Counted from the first letter of the stretch, positions 22,401-35,068 are shown. The stretch is 64,000 nt of DNA from Beta vulgaris subsp. vulgaris (GCF_026745355.1 NC_079203.1:5082352-5146351), one strand, 5' to 3'. Numbers and translations: made by a program. Notes: generated by a model not told the origin, from the sequence alone.

Positions 22401-23600
22401 GATTTAGTGGATGTGCATACAAACAACTGGAATAGTGGCGTCTGTTCCAAGAGGAGTCTGCCAATCGGATTCTTGGTATGTATATCTCTCAAGATCGAGA
22501 TAGAGAGGATAAGATAGTGTGAAGCAGGAATAAAACAGGAATTCTTAACGCAGAGTATGCTTATTCATTGCTTGTAGAGGATTCCAGTTCGCGGGAGAAG
22601 ACAGTTTTAGACAACAAAAATTTGGAGCAAATTGTGGGCGATGAAAATAAAATCTAAGTGGAAGAATTTTGTATGGAGAATTATAAATAAGGCCTTGGCA
22701 CTAAATGCAAATCTTGAAAAGAGGGGAATAGCTAATGCTGGAAGATGTCACTTATGTCATGCAGATGTAGATAAAGAGCATCTATTCAGGGATTGCATGG
22801 TGACATCCCGAGTTTGGTTGGGGTCTTACCTTGGGATTCAGGTTCAAGGAGCCTCGTTTATTCCTTTGTGGGATTGGATAACAAACGTTTTGAAGAAATT
22901 TTGGGGGGAAGAAGGAATATCGAGTGAGTGTGCACTGTGATTTTGTGCAATCTTGTGGTCCACTTGGATCCATCGAAATCATGTTGTTTTCCGGAGTCTT
23001 AACCCAAATCGTTATCAAATTATGCAAATGACAGGGGAGCTGGTGTCTGAAGAGCTCTGAAAGGTGGAGGAGGAAAAAAAGGGGAAGTCTATAGCGAGGT
23101 CAGAGGGGGAAGTATCGCAGGGGGAGCTAAAATTTACATATGGTACCCGACGTGAACGCCAATGTACCATTGCTGTGGATGGTGCTTGGAAGAGAGTGAA
23201 ACGGAAAGGTTACTCAAGAGGTGGCATTGGCTGGGTAGCGGAGGCGAATTCAAATCTACTTTTTGGAGGAAACTGTATGGTTAAGGCGTACTCAGCGCTG
23301 CAGTGCAGAGATTTGGCTGTGCTCTCAGCAATACAGGAAGCTCAAAAAAGAGGGGAAATGGATCTTAAAATTTTATCGGATTCAAAGACGCTGATTCGTT
23401 CTCTTAATAAGACGATGTATCCCTTCCACATCATTAACATTTGTAATGATATATATGACTGCTGCAGGAATCTTAATAGCTGCGAGGTAGTTAAGGTGGA
23501 TAGGAACCTAGTCAAAGAAAGCCATGACCTGGCAATCAAGGCTAGGCAGGGAGTTTTAGTTTATCTCGGTTTGTCTTATCTTGTTTGTACTTGTTGCCAA
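19463..23600 (+). pseudogene. LINE A ORF2 (endonuclease–RT–RNase H, broken)
   Basis: The start reads MKIMIWNC, then a single extra T relative to LINE B shifts the frame, giving an early TAA. From 19573 to about 21095 the frame is open. It contains the endonuclease (LFLMETKSDSN, GGLALFWNG, DFIICGFFNQVE, PIMVSDHSPVIL) and the start of the reverse transcriptase (PLKAPGPDGVPAVFYQ, LICLIPKVDKPEEAGQFRP). A frameshift near 21096 leads to 21096–21704 with KIDMFKAYDKVNW, GLRQGDPLSPYLFILV and the catalytic FADDSLLF. Later pieces give a zinc-binding zf-RVT segment (22632–22940: CHLCHADVDKEHLFRDC) and RNase H (23150–23580: TIAVDGAWKR … ILSDSKTLI). At least four frame breaks make it non-functional. Confidence 0.9.
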
Positions 23601-23656
23601 AAAAAAAAAATCACTCTTTTCACTCTCCTAACCCAGACGTCCCTGCAGACCAATTC

Positions 23657-24181
23657 ATGGGAACCCCTGAAAAATTGTTAAACCCAGTTGATAGCTCGGC
23701 TCCATCGGTGTTCGGCTGTGAAAGTGCTGAGAAAATGATGCCCCCGGGGGACTCGAGGGGTATGATGGAGGAGGAACAACAAAAAGAGCCTTTAGAAGGA
23801 AAGAATCTCCAATCTATGGACCAAACGGCCAACGGAACTATTGTGGTGCAAAGTGCAGCAGGGAAAGGTCAGATAAAAACAAGAATTCCTAAAAGATTGA
23901 TGAGCTTTGAAGATCCACAAGGTGAGTTTCCTTTCAAAAAACCCAGAATACCAAGACCGCTGAGGAGAAACTACATGCTAGTTCAAGCTTTGGAAGCTCC
24001 AAATAAGAGATCTATCAAGGAAATTATACCTGAGATGGAAGGTTTAATGACTGATTTCGACACTAAGTACAGAGGATGGGTTGAAGATCAAAGGCGGTTG
24101 ATGACCTCAAAACTGGAGGAGTTCAAAGAATCAAAAATGCAGATTGAAATAAGAATCCATGAGGCTGGGCTGGGAAAATGA
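23657..24181 (+). CDS. LINE B ORF1
   Basis: This 174-aa frame (MGTPEKLLNP …) shares with LINE A ORF1 the central basic motif (IPRPLRRNYMLVQALEAPN), a following acidic helix (KEIIPEMEGLM) and a charged C-terminal helix likely to coil (RRLMTSKLEEFKESKMQIEI). No zinc knuckle or RNA-recognition motif is visible. The stop overlaps the ORF2 start as ATGA (24178–24181), exactly as in LINE A. An in-frame ATG further upstream (23585) lies within LINE A and is rejected. Confidence 0.72.
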   Translation: MGTPEKLLNPVDSSAPSVFGCESAEKMMPPGDSRGMMEEEQQKEPLEGKNLQSMDQTANGTIVVQSAAGKGQIKTRIPKRLMSFEDPQGEFPFKKPRIPRPLRRNYMLVQALEAPNKRSIKEIIPEMEGLMTDFDTKYRGWVEDQRRLMTSKLEEFKESKMQIEIRIHEAGLGK

Positions 24182-24936
24182 AGACTCTGATCTGGAACTG
24201 CATGGACTTAAACTCAGCGGACTCCCCTACAGTTCCGTATCTGTGTTGGCTAGTCCGCAAATTTTCCCCTAATATTCTGTTTCTTATGGAAACTAAAGCG
24301 GATAGTAGTTTAATTGCCAAGTTGTCTAGGGTCTTAGGTTCTCTGTCCTTTGAAGTTTGTAATGCGGTCGGTTTAGCAGGAGGGCTAGCTCTTTTTTGGA
24401 ATGGCTCGGTGAGCCTCAATGTTTTCCATAACTCTATGAATCTCATAACTTGTAAAATAGTGGATGTACTCGAAGGACAGAATTATGAATGGAAGCTTCT
24501 ATTCATGTATGGTTCGCCTTATTTAAATTACAGACATGAAGTCTGGGAGAAGGTTGTAGATATGGTGGATATCACAAGGGACGATTTTGTAATTTGTGGG
24601 GATTTTCACCAAATTGAGAATTTAGAGCAAAAATGGGGAGGTCTCACCTCTATCCCAGGAAGTGACGAATTCTCAAGTTGGAGAATGAGACTTGGGATTA
24701 CGGAACTTCCATTTATAGGTCCCAAATACACTTGGTGCAATAATATAATGGGAAATGACAAAATATATGAATGGTTGGACAGAGTGTATGGTTCGAAGGA
24801 ATGGATGCACAAACAACGAAACGCAATCTCACTAAACCTCCCGATCATGGTTTCAGATCATAGCCCTATTCTCTTTCTGTTTAATCCTGCCAAACCGAAA
24901 AAGAAAAGTTTGATTAAATTGGAGGCTTGGTGCTTT
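24178..24936 (+). pseudogene. LINE B ORF2, endonuclease part
   Basis: The frame starts MKTLIWNCMDLNSADSP and holds the endonuclease motifs LFLMETKADSSL, GGLALFWNGSVS, DDFVICGDFHQIE and PIMVSDHSPILF. The second acidic site GDFH is intact here, while LINE A has GFFN. The frame is open until the gypsy LTR interrupts it at 24937. This enzyme would nick target DNA for target-primed reverse transcription. Confidence 0.88.
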
Positions 24937-27309
24937 TGTAACACCCCAAAACTTTGGTTCTAAAACTTTATAAAATATTCACTTTTCATTAAAATATCTG
25001 ACCAAACTTTTAGGGTGTTACCGCCGCATCTATTGTTCAAAATAAATGCAAGGCTAATTATTAGAAATAAAAATTTAACTTACAAACCAAAGTATCAAAA
25101 TAACCAAACTAAGTTGTCTAATTTAAACCAAACCAAAACTAAACAATCTCAAATGACAGTACTGTTATTAAACTAGGTGAACTTAAAAACTATAAATTCA
25201 CTCATTCCTGCAACGTAGTCCCTTTCACCAACCTGCACAAAATAAATAGGAAAAGAGCAAAGAAAAACAAAAATACAAAAATTAGCGAAAGCTAAGTAAT
25301 TACAACTCCATCCTGTAAAATAGTAATAATAATAGTTATATGTTAAAAATAATTTTTATAACATACATACAAATATAATACAATACAGACAAGTATAACC
25401 TAAAACAGACATGTATAACGTAATACAAACAAGTATATAACACACTTAATCAATTTGAATACTCCAAGTTTATATGATTCACACAACATCAAATTTAATT
25501 ATTAGAGGGGAATTGAACGTCAGTAGGCCGGGACTAATCCCAGTAACCACCTACTTCAACATGGGTCGTCACCCAATAATTTAAAAGCAATGGCCAATAT
25601 CGTTTTGCAGAACGTCCCTAGTGTGCACACCCTCACTAATCTAATGGGTATCCGCAATGCGCACCAATAGTATTAGGAGGAAGACAATAAAGAGTTGTAA
25701 CAGAATAAAATCAAGTACTGTTCATCACCTATGGAGGATCCAAGTCCACAGGATTATTCCCTCAATATTATTTCCACTTTACGTGATTAATATATTTTAA
25801 TAGTTATGGCACATCAAAAAATCACTTAACATTAACATGAACGTCTTTAGTTCAAATAATATTTTTCACAACTTAGCCACTTAATAAAATTATAATAATC
25901 AACGTCCATAATTCATAGTAACCAATATATCCATCATTAGAGCCTCATAGAGTCACAATATGTGTCAACTTATAATACCGTTCGCTACATCATTAACACA
26001 CTAGTTATACCCATTAAGTACATTGTAATATTAGCATAATTTTAATACGATGGTATAATTAGGTACATTAAAAAAATCCACTTCCATAACAACAATACCA
26101 GTAGATACATATATATTATACGCAGGGATAATAGTACTATAGTAATAATAATAATAATAATTTTAGTCATAGAAAGTACTATACGATTCCTGTCACATAA
26201 TATACATCTAACATAAACATAGAATCACATAACCACATGTATTACACATAGCACATACATACAATTCCTAACGGGATTCTAGTTGTTGATGGACATTGTG
26301 AATTACCTCAAACGCTTCCCAAGTATAGCAATATCAACTAAAAGTCGCCTTCTACGAAAGTTCCGTCTATAACAAATAATATTACCTAAAGTTAGTCACT
26401 TGATATAATATCCCACAAATAAAACCAAGGTGTAAAATTTAGCAATAATTATTAGCCAAAACTAAACAAAAGTCACGTTTTAAATAAATAACATTATTTA
26501 TAAGTTTTAAATTAGAAGGGTAGAAAACTGCAACTTTCATGTACATTACCGTGGTAAAATATGTGCTACTGAAATCATCATTTTTTTCTTTAAAAAACAA
26601 AATAAAACATGGTGAATTCTTCGTCACTTTCAGTGACTTCACTGTACAAAAACTACAAATCACCAACATAGCAACATGTGCCTTATTGCCATAAACCCCC
26701 CTTTTATTAAAAAAAAAGAAAAAGAAACAAGAGTTAATAAGTGCAAGTGGCTGTCAAAAAGAAAGTGCAAGTGAATAGGAAATAAAGTCCATGTATTCAT
26801 CGCCACAAACAACAACAGTACAACAAAGAAAAAAAAACCAGACGAAGGAAAGAAGGAAAGGAGAAGAAAGAAGACCGGCTCGGGATTTTTTTTTTTTGTT
26901 TTTGTTTTTAAAGTTTAAAACCTTCGAAAATAACAATGATAATTCTAGATCTGAAATTTAGAACTTACCAAAGAGATGAAGAAAGTGAATTATGTGAGAA
27001 TTTCTGGGTGTTTGGGTATATATATGTATGTAAATCTAGGGTTTCACTAAAAGATAAGTTTTATTAAAAAATTCAGAATTTTCTTTTCTCTCTATCTTTC
27101 TCTTTGAACAAAAAAAAAAAATCTGATTTTTAAAAAAATCTATTTCGAATTTTTTTTTTTTTAAAACATAAAAATCTGATTTAATAAATAAATAGTTTCA
27201 TAAAAATCTGATTTTTATGATTTTACTTTATTTTTCAGAATTTTATATATAAAATCTTATTATAACAAAATAAATTTATAAAATAGTTACAAAAATTTGG
27301 GATATTACA
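24937..27309 (-). repeat. 3' LTR of the chromovirus (left copy)
   Basis: It is 2,373 bp, TGTAACACCCC…GATATTACA. In element orientation it is the downstream LTR. The bases just inside it (27310–27322) read on the − strand as a purine-rich tract (AAGGGAGAGTAGA). Confidence 0.93.
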
Positions 27310-27429
27310 TCTACTCTCCCTTAAAAGAAAGTTCGTCCTCGAACTTTAACGTTATCGTTCGCTACTAATATGCAAACAAAAAGTTAGTATCACATTCTAC
27401 CCCCCTTAAAGAGTTTCGTCCCCGAAACT

Positions 27430-30400
27430 CAAGCGTACCTGCTGAAAAAGTTCGGGATATCGATTTTTCATATCATCTTCGGCTTCCCAAGTAGCCTCTT
27501 CAGAAGTTTGACTTGACCATAACACCTTGACTAATTTTACCGCCTTGTTCCGGGTACTCTCGTTTTGGTATCAAGGATTCTAACTGGGCGTTGCTCAAAG
27601 GATAAGGTCTCATCTAGTTCAATGGTTTCAGGTTGAATGATATGGGTAGGATCATGGACATATTTTCGAAGTTGAGACACATGAAAGACGTTATGGACAT
27701 TAGCTAACTCCATTGGTAAGGCTAATCTATAGGCTACTTCCCCAATTCGTTCCAAGATCTCATATGGTCCAATGTAACGTGGACTCAACTTTCCTTTCCT
27801 ACCAAATCTCATGACCCCCTTTGTTGGTGACACTTTTAGCAAAGCCTTCTCCCCAACCTCAAATTCCATCTCCCTTCTATTCTGATCTGCGTAAGCCTTT
27901 TGTCTATCTTGAGCTGCCCTCATGTGCTCCTGAATAAGCCTAACTTGTTTCGTTGTTTCTTCAATCATCTCAGGCCCTAAAGTCATCGTCTCACTTATGT
28001 CACTCCAACACAAAGGACTCCTACATTTTCCGCCCATTAATGCTTCATACGGTGCCATCTTTATGCTTGAGTGATAACTGTTGTTATACGAAAACTCTAT
28101 AGTTGGCAAATAATCATCCCAAGATCCTCCAAAGTCTATCACACATGCTCTCAACATATCCTCCAATGTTTGAATTGTTCTCTCTGTCTGTCCATCTGTT
28201 GCAGGGTGGAAAGCTGTACTAAATTTAGCAATGTCCCAAAGGCTTGTTGTAACCTCTCCCAAAACTTGGACAAAAATCTCGAGTCTCTATCTGAAACGAT
28301 ATCCTTTGGTACTCCATGCAGTCTAACAACCTCTCGCACATATGCACTAGCCAACTGTTGCATACTCCATGTATCCTTCATTGCTATAAATCTGGCCGAC
28401 TTTGTCAATCGATCCACTATAACCCATATGGCATTCTTAGCTGACTTAGTAAGTGGTAATCCCATCACAAAATCCATTGAAATAGACTCCCATTTCCAAC
28501 TCGGCACTTCTAAAGGTTGCATCATTCCACCAGGTCTCATATGCTGAATCTTCACTTTCTGACACGTCAAACACTTTGCAACAAACTCTGCCACTTCACG
28601 TTTCATGTTTTTCCACCAAAAATGCTGCTTCAAATCCTTATAAGTTTTCTCCTCCAGGATGCACAGAATATGGCGTATTATGAGCTTCTTCCAAAATCTT
28701 TCTTTTTAACTCCTCATCCTTAGGACACACCATCTTCCTTGTACTTCACAACACCATTTTCATCAATGTCAAACTCGATGACAACTCCATCTTCTTTCAT
28801 TTTCTTTATCTTCACCATCCACTCATCACTACTTTGCTTCTCTCGAATCTCATCGAATAAGGTGGGTTGCACACATAGTGCATTCAATTGAGCTTCCACT
28901 TGCCCTTGCTCCATGACTTCTAAACTCATGCTCCTGAAATCTTCACACAATCTCTCAGATAACACCATCATGTTCATCGAATGACTAGTCTTCCTACTCA
29001 ATGCATCAGCAACTTTATTCGCTTTACCCTCATGATACAATATCTCCAAATCATAATCCTTAATAAGTTCAAGCCATCTCCTCTGTCTCATGTTCAACTC
29101 CTTCTGAGTAAATATATACTTCAGACTTTTATGATCAGTGAAAATCTTACATGACACACCATACAAATAATGCTCCAAATCTTCAATGCGAATACTACAG
29201 CAGCTAACTCTAAATCATGAGTAGGGTAATTCTGTTCATAAGGCTTAAGTTGTCTCGAAGCATATGCTACCACCTTACCATGTTGCATCAATACACATCC
29301 TAACCCATTCTTAGAAGCGTCACTATACACCTCAAAACCTTCTAATCCAGATGGTAACGTCAAAACTGGTGCTGAAGTAAGTCTTTGCTTCAATTCCTGA
29401 AAAGCTTTCTCACACCTCTCATCCCACTGAAATCGAGTTGTTTTCTTCATCAAATTTGTCAAAGGTTGAGCTACTTTTGAGAAATCTTGCACAAACCTCC
29501 TATAGTAGCCAGCAAGTCCTAAGAAACTTCTAATCTCAGTCACATTACTAGGTCTCACCCATTCTGTTACTGCTTGTATCTTTGATGGATCTACAACAAC
29601 ACCTTCCTTCGAAATCACATGACCTAAAAATGCAACTTTCTCAAGCCAAAACTCACATTTTGATAACTTAGCATACAACCTTTTCTCTCGAAGTATCTCC
29701 AAAACTTTCCTTAAATGACCTTCATGCTCTTCTTTGTCCTTGAATACACCAATATATCATCTATGAACACCACCACAAATCTATCTAAATACGGCTGAAA
29801 TGTTCTATTCATAAGATCCATAAATGCTGCAGGTGCATTAGTAAGTCCAAATGGCATCACTGTGAACTCATAATGCCCATACCTCGTACGAAACGCTGTT
29901 TTTGGTATATCTTCCTCCGAAATTCTCAATTGGTGATACCCAGACCTCAAATCAATCTTAGAGAAAATTCCAGCACCCTTAAGTTGATCAAATAAATCCT
30001 CAATCCTAGGCAATGGGTACTTATTCTTTATTGTGACATTATTCAACTCTCTGTAATCAATACACAACCTCAAGGTTCCATCCTTCTTTCGAACAAATAA
30101 CACTGGTGCTCCCCAAGGTGAAACACTTGGCCTAATGTACCCTTTCTCCAATAATTCCTCCAATTGCACTTTCAACTCTTGCATCTCTGCAGGTGCCATC
30201 CTATATGGTGCCTTAGAAATAGCTCCAGTTCCAGGCACTAGGTCAATTTTAAAATCCATTTCTCTCACTGGCGGCATCCCTGGAATTTCTTCTGGAAAAA
30301 CATCTTGGAACTCACTCACCACAGGTATTTGAGATATCTCTCCATCCTCCACACTCACATCCTTCACATGGCACAAATATATGGGTAGCCCTTCCTAATA

Positions 30401-30812
30401 TAGGTTTTGAATGACATGGCTGACACAATACTGACTCCAGGTTTAGAAACAATTCCTTGATAGGATATTCTATTTCCCTTTGGCCCCCTAAGAGACACCT
30501 TTTGAGTATGACACTCTATCCTAGCTCTATACTTAGCAAGCCAATCCATTCCCAATATTACATCAAAGTCGGGTAAGTCAAACTGAATAAGATCAGCGGC
30601 AAATCAGATCCTAATATGGTAATGGGTATGTCTTGGTATAGAGAACTACAAGGAACTACTTCTCCTGAAGGTATTGTAATGAAAGTTTGACACAAGATTG
30701 AGGGTTTTAGACCTAACTTTTCAACAAATGAACTAGCTATGAAAGAATGAGACGCCCCAGAATCAAAAAGCAAGTAAGCAGGGTTAGAGTTTACGAGGAA
30801 AGTACCCGTCAC
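27430..30812 (-). pseudogene. chromovirus pol: protease, RT, RNase H, integrase, chromodomain
   Basis: Protease: LLFDSGASHSF near 30735. Reverse transcriptase: [55 protein letters not shown] and the catalytic [11 protein letters not shown] (about 29740). RNase [19 protein letters not shown] near 29320. Integrase: zinc region HFWWKNM … CLTCQKVK near 28600, core MDFVMGLP and VSDRDSRF, and C-terminal PRYIGPYEILERIGEVAYRL near 27780. A further frame (about 27545–27430) reads VKVLWSSQTSEEATWEAEDD, a chromodomain-like end that would target insertion to marked chromatin. Frame breaks lie near 30560, 30390, 29705, 29150, 28640, 28210 and 27540, so the copy is defective as read. Confidence 0.92.
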
Positions 30813-31084
30813 AACATTGGCGTTGGTGTCTGCTTCATTTGGTTCATAACATAGATTCTTCCATTGTTGCCTCGAGCACCATTTCCATTGCCGTTCTGAT
30901 TGTTGTTTCCTCCATTTGCTCGATTGTTATTCTGACCATTATGCTGAGTATTGTTCCCCCCTTGAGCATTCGAAGTCTGACCCTAGGAGTTGTTGTTGTT
31001 ATAGGGACGGTTATTGTTGTTCTGGTTCTGATTAGGCCCATGACCATTCCTATTACCCCCATTGTTTCCATTTTGTCCATTATT

Positions 31085-32046
31085 CTGACGCTTGGGACAC
31101 TGATTAGCCTTATGTCCTTTCTCTCCACAAGCATAACAAGTTATTGGGTCTCCTTGACAGGTAAATCCTGGGTGGCTTTTGTTACACTTCTACAAGTAGG
31201 GTTCTGGGTACGGGATCCTTGCTGGTTTGATCTCCCCTGACCTTGGTAGTTGCTACGATTCCCTTGATAATTACCACCCATTAGTGTGATTATTGCCCCC
31301 ATTATTATGTTACCCCCATATCGAGGTTTCTTGTCATTTCCATGGTCATTTTGGTTGTTAGGTGGGTCTTTTCTCTTATTCCTCCCCATAACTTCTCTCT
31401 TCACGCCTCAAAATCCTCTCAATATTAGAAGCCTTAGCATAAGCCTCCTGAAAAGTTGCAGAAGTTGCTCCCCCAAGTCTGGTCTGAATTCTAAATGCTA
31501 ACCATCCTCAAACTTTTGAGCCTTGCTCTCTCATCTGGCACAACATTAGGGCAAAATCTAGCTAACTCATTGAACTTTTGGGCATACTCTTGCACAGACA
31601 TAGTACCTCCCTGGTTAAATCTAGTGAACTCATTGTATTTCTGCCTCCTAATATGTTCAGGGAAAAATCTATCCTTAATAGCAACCTTAGCTTAAAAGCA
31701 TTCCAATTAAAGTTTTCCTGAGCTCTAACAATAGGTCCTTGACTCTCCCACCAAGTGTCTGCATCCTCCCTCAAATAAAAGGTAGCTTGGTCTACTTTTT
31801 GAGCTTCAGGTGTCCCGTAGCAGTGAATAACTTATCAAAGTCTCTTAGCCAGTTCTCTAAGAGTAAGGGGTCTTCCTTTCCTACAAAGATTGGAGGTTTA
31901 AGGGTTGCTAACTTCTTTGCCATAGCAGCTTGTGGGTCCTCTCCACCATTATTCCCTAATTGGTTTTGTAACACTAAACCCATACGTTGCGAAAGTTGTT
32001 CAAGAGATCTCAGTCTCTCAAGCAGTTGTTCAGGGGTTTCAGCCAT
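31085..32046 (-). pseudogene. chromovirus gag (broken)
   Basis: The likely start is MAETPEQLLERL at 32046. Retrotransposon-gag motifs follow (KPPIFVGKEDPLLLENWLRD; then DADTWWESQGP near 31760). A CCHC zinc knuckle (CYACGEKGHKANQC) lies at about 31098–31139, and an Asn/Gly-rich tail leads toward the protease. The frame breaks near 31795, 31560, 31500 and 31400. Confidence 0.85.
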
Positions 32047-32095
32047 TTGTTCAAAAGTCCTCCTACGAGATCTAGTGTATACTTGATAGGTTTGC

Positions 32096-32681
32096 ATACA
32101 ATTCCTGCACATTAGCATTGGTATTACTACATCTATTCACCCATACATGGTCTTGCACATCGTTTTATTTACTCAATACAACTTTCATCATAAGAAAATT
32201 TCATGACTCAACCAAACTATATTTCATCATAACATTTCAAGACAATCTTTGCATGCTTCCATATAACATCAATTTTGACAAGTAAACAACAATTATAACA
32301 AGAACTTAATTTCTATTCAACTCAAATAGTCAAGTAATAAATTCCTAATAAAACACATATATAGGAACTTAGAGAATTTCAATACTACTAAAGAACTTAG
32401 TCTATAGACCTTATTATAAATATAAATTTCTAAATCCTATGGTCGGTCATCCGAGCGCAACATTTTCTTGTAGTTACAACATCTAAACATACAAGAACGA
32501 AAAGAAACAATTAATAAGCACTGAAATAAGTGCTTTCACATTAAGGCACATAAACCCATTTCGATCACACTCTCACAATTTATTTTAAGTTTATTATTAT
32601 TATTACACTATCTTATTTAACCTTAGACTCTTAATTATTTAACAAATTTTATTAACTCCTAATTTATATTTATTATAACCT
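32096..32681. other. Untranslated leader of the chromovirus
   Basis: Between the primer-binding site and gag lies an AT-rich stretch without open frames. This is the expected 5' leader of the genomic RNA in element orientation. Confidence 0.6.
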
Positions 32682-32695
32682 AAGCTCTGATACCA
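32682..32695 (-). other. Primer-binding site of the chromovirus
   Basis: Read on the − strand it is TGGTATCAGAGCTT, complementary to the 3' end of initiator tRNA-Met, three bases inside the right LTR. Confidence 0.88.
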
Positions 32696-32698
32696 ATT

Positions 32699-35063
32699 TG
32701 TAACACCCCAAAACTTTGGTTCTAAAACTTTATAAAATATTCACTTTTCATTAAAATACTGACCAAACCTTTAGGGTGTTACCGCCGCATCTATTGTTCA
32801 AAATAAATGCAAGGCTAATTATTAGAAATAAAAATTTAACTCAAACCAAAGTATCAAAATAACCAAACTAAGTTGTCTAATTTAAACCAAACCAAAACTA
32901 AACAATCTCAAATGACAGTACATGTTATTAAACTAGGTGAACTTAAAAACTATAAATTCACTCATTCCTGCAACGTAGTCCCTTTCACCAACCTGCACAA
33001 AATAAATAGGAAAAGAGCAAAGAAAAACAAAAAACAAAATTAGCGAAAGCTAAGTAATTACAACTCCATCCGTAAAATATAATAATAATAGTTATATTTA
33101 AAAATAATTTTTTAACATACATACAAATATAATACAATACAGACAAGTATAACTAAACAGACAGTATAAGTAATACAAAAGTATATAACACATTATCAAT
33201 TTAATACTCAAGTTTATATGATCACACAACACAAATTTAATTATTAGAGGGAATTGAACGTCAGTAGGCCGGGACTAATCCCAGTAACCACCTACTTCAA
33301 CATGGGTCGTCACCCATAATTAAGAGCAATGGCCAATATCGTTTTGCAGAACGTCCCTAGTGTGCACACCCCTCACTAATCTAATGGGTATCCGCAATGC
33401 GCACCAATAGTATTAGGAGGAAGACAATAAAGAGTTGTAACAGAATAAAATCAAGTACTGTTCATCACCTATGGAGGATCCAAGTCCACAGGATTATTCC
33501 CTCAATATTATTTCCACTTTACGTGATTAATATATTTTAATAGTTTATGGCACATCAAAAATCACATTAACATTAACATGAACGTCTTTAGTTCAAATAA
33601 TATTTTCACAACTTAGCCACTTAATAAAATTATAATAATCAACGTCCATAATTCATAGTAACCAATATATCCATCATTAGAGCCTCATAGAGTCACAATA
33701 TGTGTCAACTTATAATACCGTTCGCTACATCATTAACACACTAGTTATACCCATTAAGTACATTGTCAATATTAGCATAATTTTAATACGATGGTATAAT
33801 TAGGTACATTAAAAAAATCCACTTCCATATATAACAACAATACCAGTAGATACATATATATTATACGCAGGGATAATAGTACTATAGTAATAATAATAAT
33901 AATAATTTTAGTCATAGAAAGTACTATACGATTCCTGTCACATAATATACATCTAACATAAACATAGAATCACATAACCACATGTATTACACATAGCACA
34001 TACATACAATTCCTAACGGGATTCTAGTTGTTGATGGACATTGTGAATTACCTCAAACGCTTCCCAAGTATAGCAATATCAACTAAAAGTCGCCTTCTAC
34101 GAAAGTTCCGTCTATAACAAATAATATTACCTAAAGTTAGTCACTTGATATAATATCCCACAAATAAAACCAAGGTGTAAAACTTTAGCAATAATTATTA
34201 GCCAAAACTAAACAAAAGTCACGTTTTAAATAAATAACATTATTTATAAGTTTTAAATTAGAAGGGTAGAAAACTGCAACTTTCATGTACATTACCGTGG
34301 TAAAATATGTGCTACTGAAATCATCATTTTTTTCTTTAAAAACAAAATAAAACATGGTGAATTCTTCGTCACTTTCAGTGACTTCACTGTACAAAAACTA
34401 CAAATCACCAACATAGCAACATGTGCCTTATTGCCATAAACCCCCCTTTTATTAAAAAAAAAAAAAAGAAACAAGAGTTAATAAGTGCAAGTGGCTGTCA
34501 AAAAGAAAGTGCAAGTGAATAGGAAATAAAGTCCATGTATTCATCGCCACAAACAACAACAGTACAACAAAGAAAAAAAAACCAGACGAAGGAAAGAAGG
34601 AAAGGAGAAGAAAGAAGACCGGCTCGGGATTTTTTTTTTTTTGTTTTTGTTTTTAAAGTTTAAAACCTTCGAAAATAACAATGATAATTCTAGATCTGAA
34701 ATTTAGAACTTACCAAAGAGATGAAGAAAGTGAATTATGTGAGAATTTCTGGGTGTTTGGGGATATATATATGTATGTAAATCTAGGGTTTCACTAAAAG
34801 ATAAGTATTTTAAAAAATTCAGAATTTTCTTTTCTCTCTATCTTTCTCTTTGAACCAAAAAAAAAAAATCTGATTTTTTAAAAAAATCTCATTTCGAATT
34901 TTTTTTTTTGTTTAAAATAAAAATCTGATTTAATAAATAAAATAGTTTTCATAAAAATCTGATTTTTTATGATTTTACTTTATTTTTCAGAATTTTATAT
35001 TTATAAAATCTTATTATAACAAAATAAATTTATAAAATAGTTACAAAAATTTGGGATATTACA
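32699..35063 (-). repeat. 5' LTR of the chromovirus (right copy)
   Basis: It is 2,365 bp and matches the left LTR. The stretch about 33030–33260 carries a cluster of one-base deletions relative to the left copy. Confidence 0.93.
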
Positions 35064-35068
35064 GCTTT

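Larger units (their letters stand above)
18735..23612 (+). mobile_element. LINE A, near full-length L1-type element
   Basis: The 5' leader contains a TATA-like box. It is followed by a short ORF1, a long ORF2 (endonuclease, reverse transcriptase, zinc region, RNase H) and a poly(A) run at about 23600–23612. There are no LTRs. The 5' boundary is not fixed because I found no target-site duplication. It may lie upstream, inside the 34-bp repeats. The poly(A) abuts LINE B directly. Confidence 0.85.
23613..24936 (+). mobile_element. LINE B, 5' part (split by the gypsy element)
   Basis: A second LINE of the same family begins right after the LINE A poly(A). It contains ORF1 and the endonuclease part of ORF2, and is cut at 24936 by the gypsy insertion. 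It resumes at 35064/35069. The 5' leader present in LINE A is missing or very short here. Confidence 0.88.
24937..35063 (-). mobile_element. Ty3/gypsy chromovirus (Tekay/Del-like), 10.1 kb
   Basis: Two long LTRs (24937–27309 and 32699–35063) begin TGTAACACCCC and end GGGATATTACA. The element is flanked by the 5-bp target duplication GCTTT (24932–24936 and 35064–35068). The primer-binding site lies at 32682–32695 on the − strand, so the element runs right to left. The pol order is protease, reverse transcriptase, RNase H, integrase, then a chromodomain-like tail, which defines a chromovirus. LTR length and start suit the Tekay/Del lineage (inference). LTRs are very similar apart from many short indels. 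Gag and pol show several frame breaks. Confidence 0.95.

Noticed and set aside
23585..23656. Upstream start for LINE B ORF1
   Set aside because: These codons fall across the LINE A poly(A) tail, so they belong to another element.
30839..31501. + strand open frames rich in Ile/Val/Ser
   Set aside because: They are antisense shadows of the gypsy gag zinc-knuckle and Asn-rich region.
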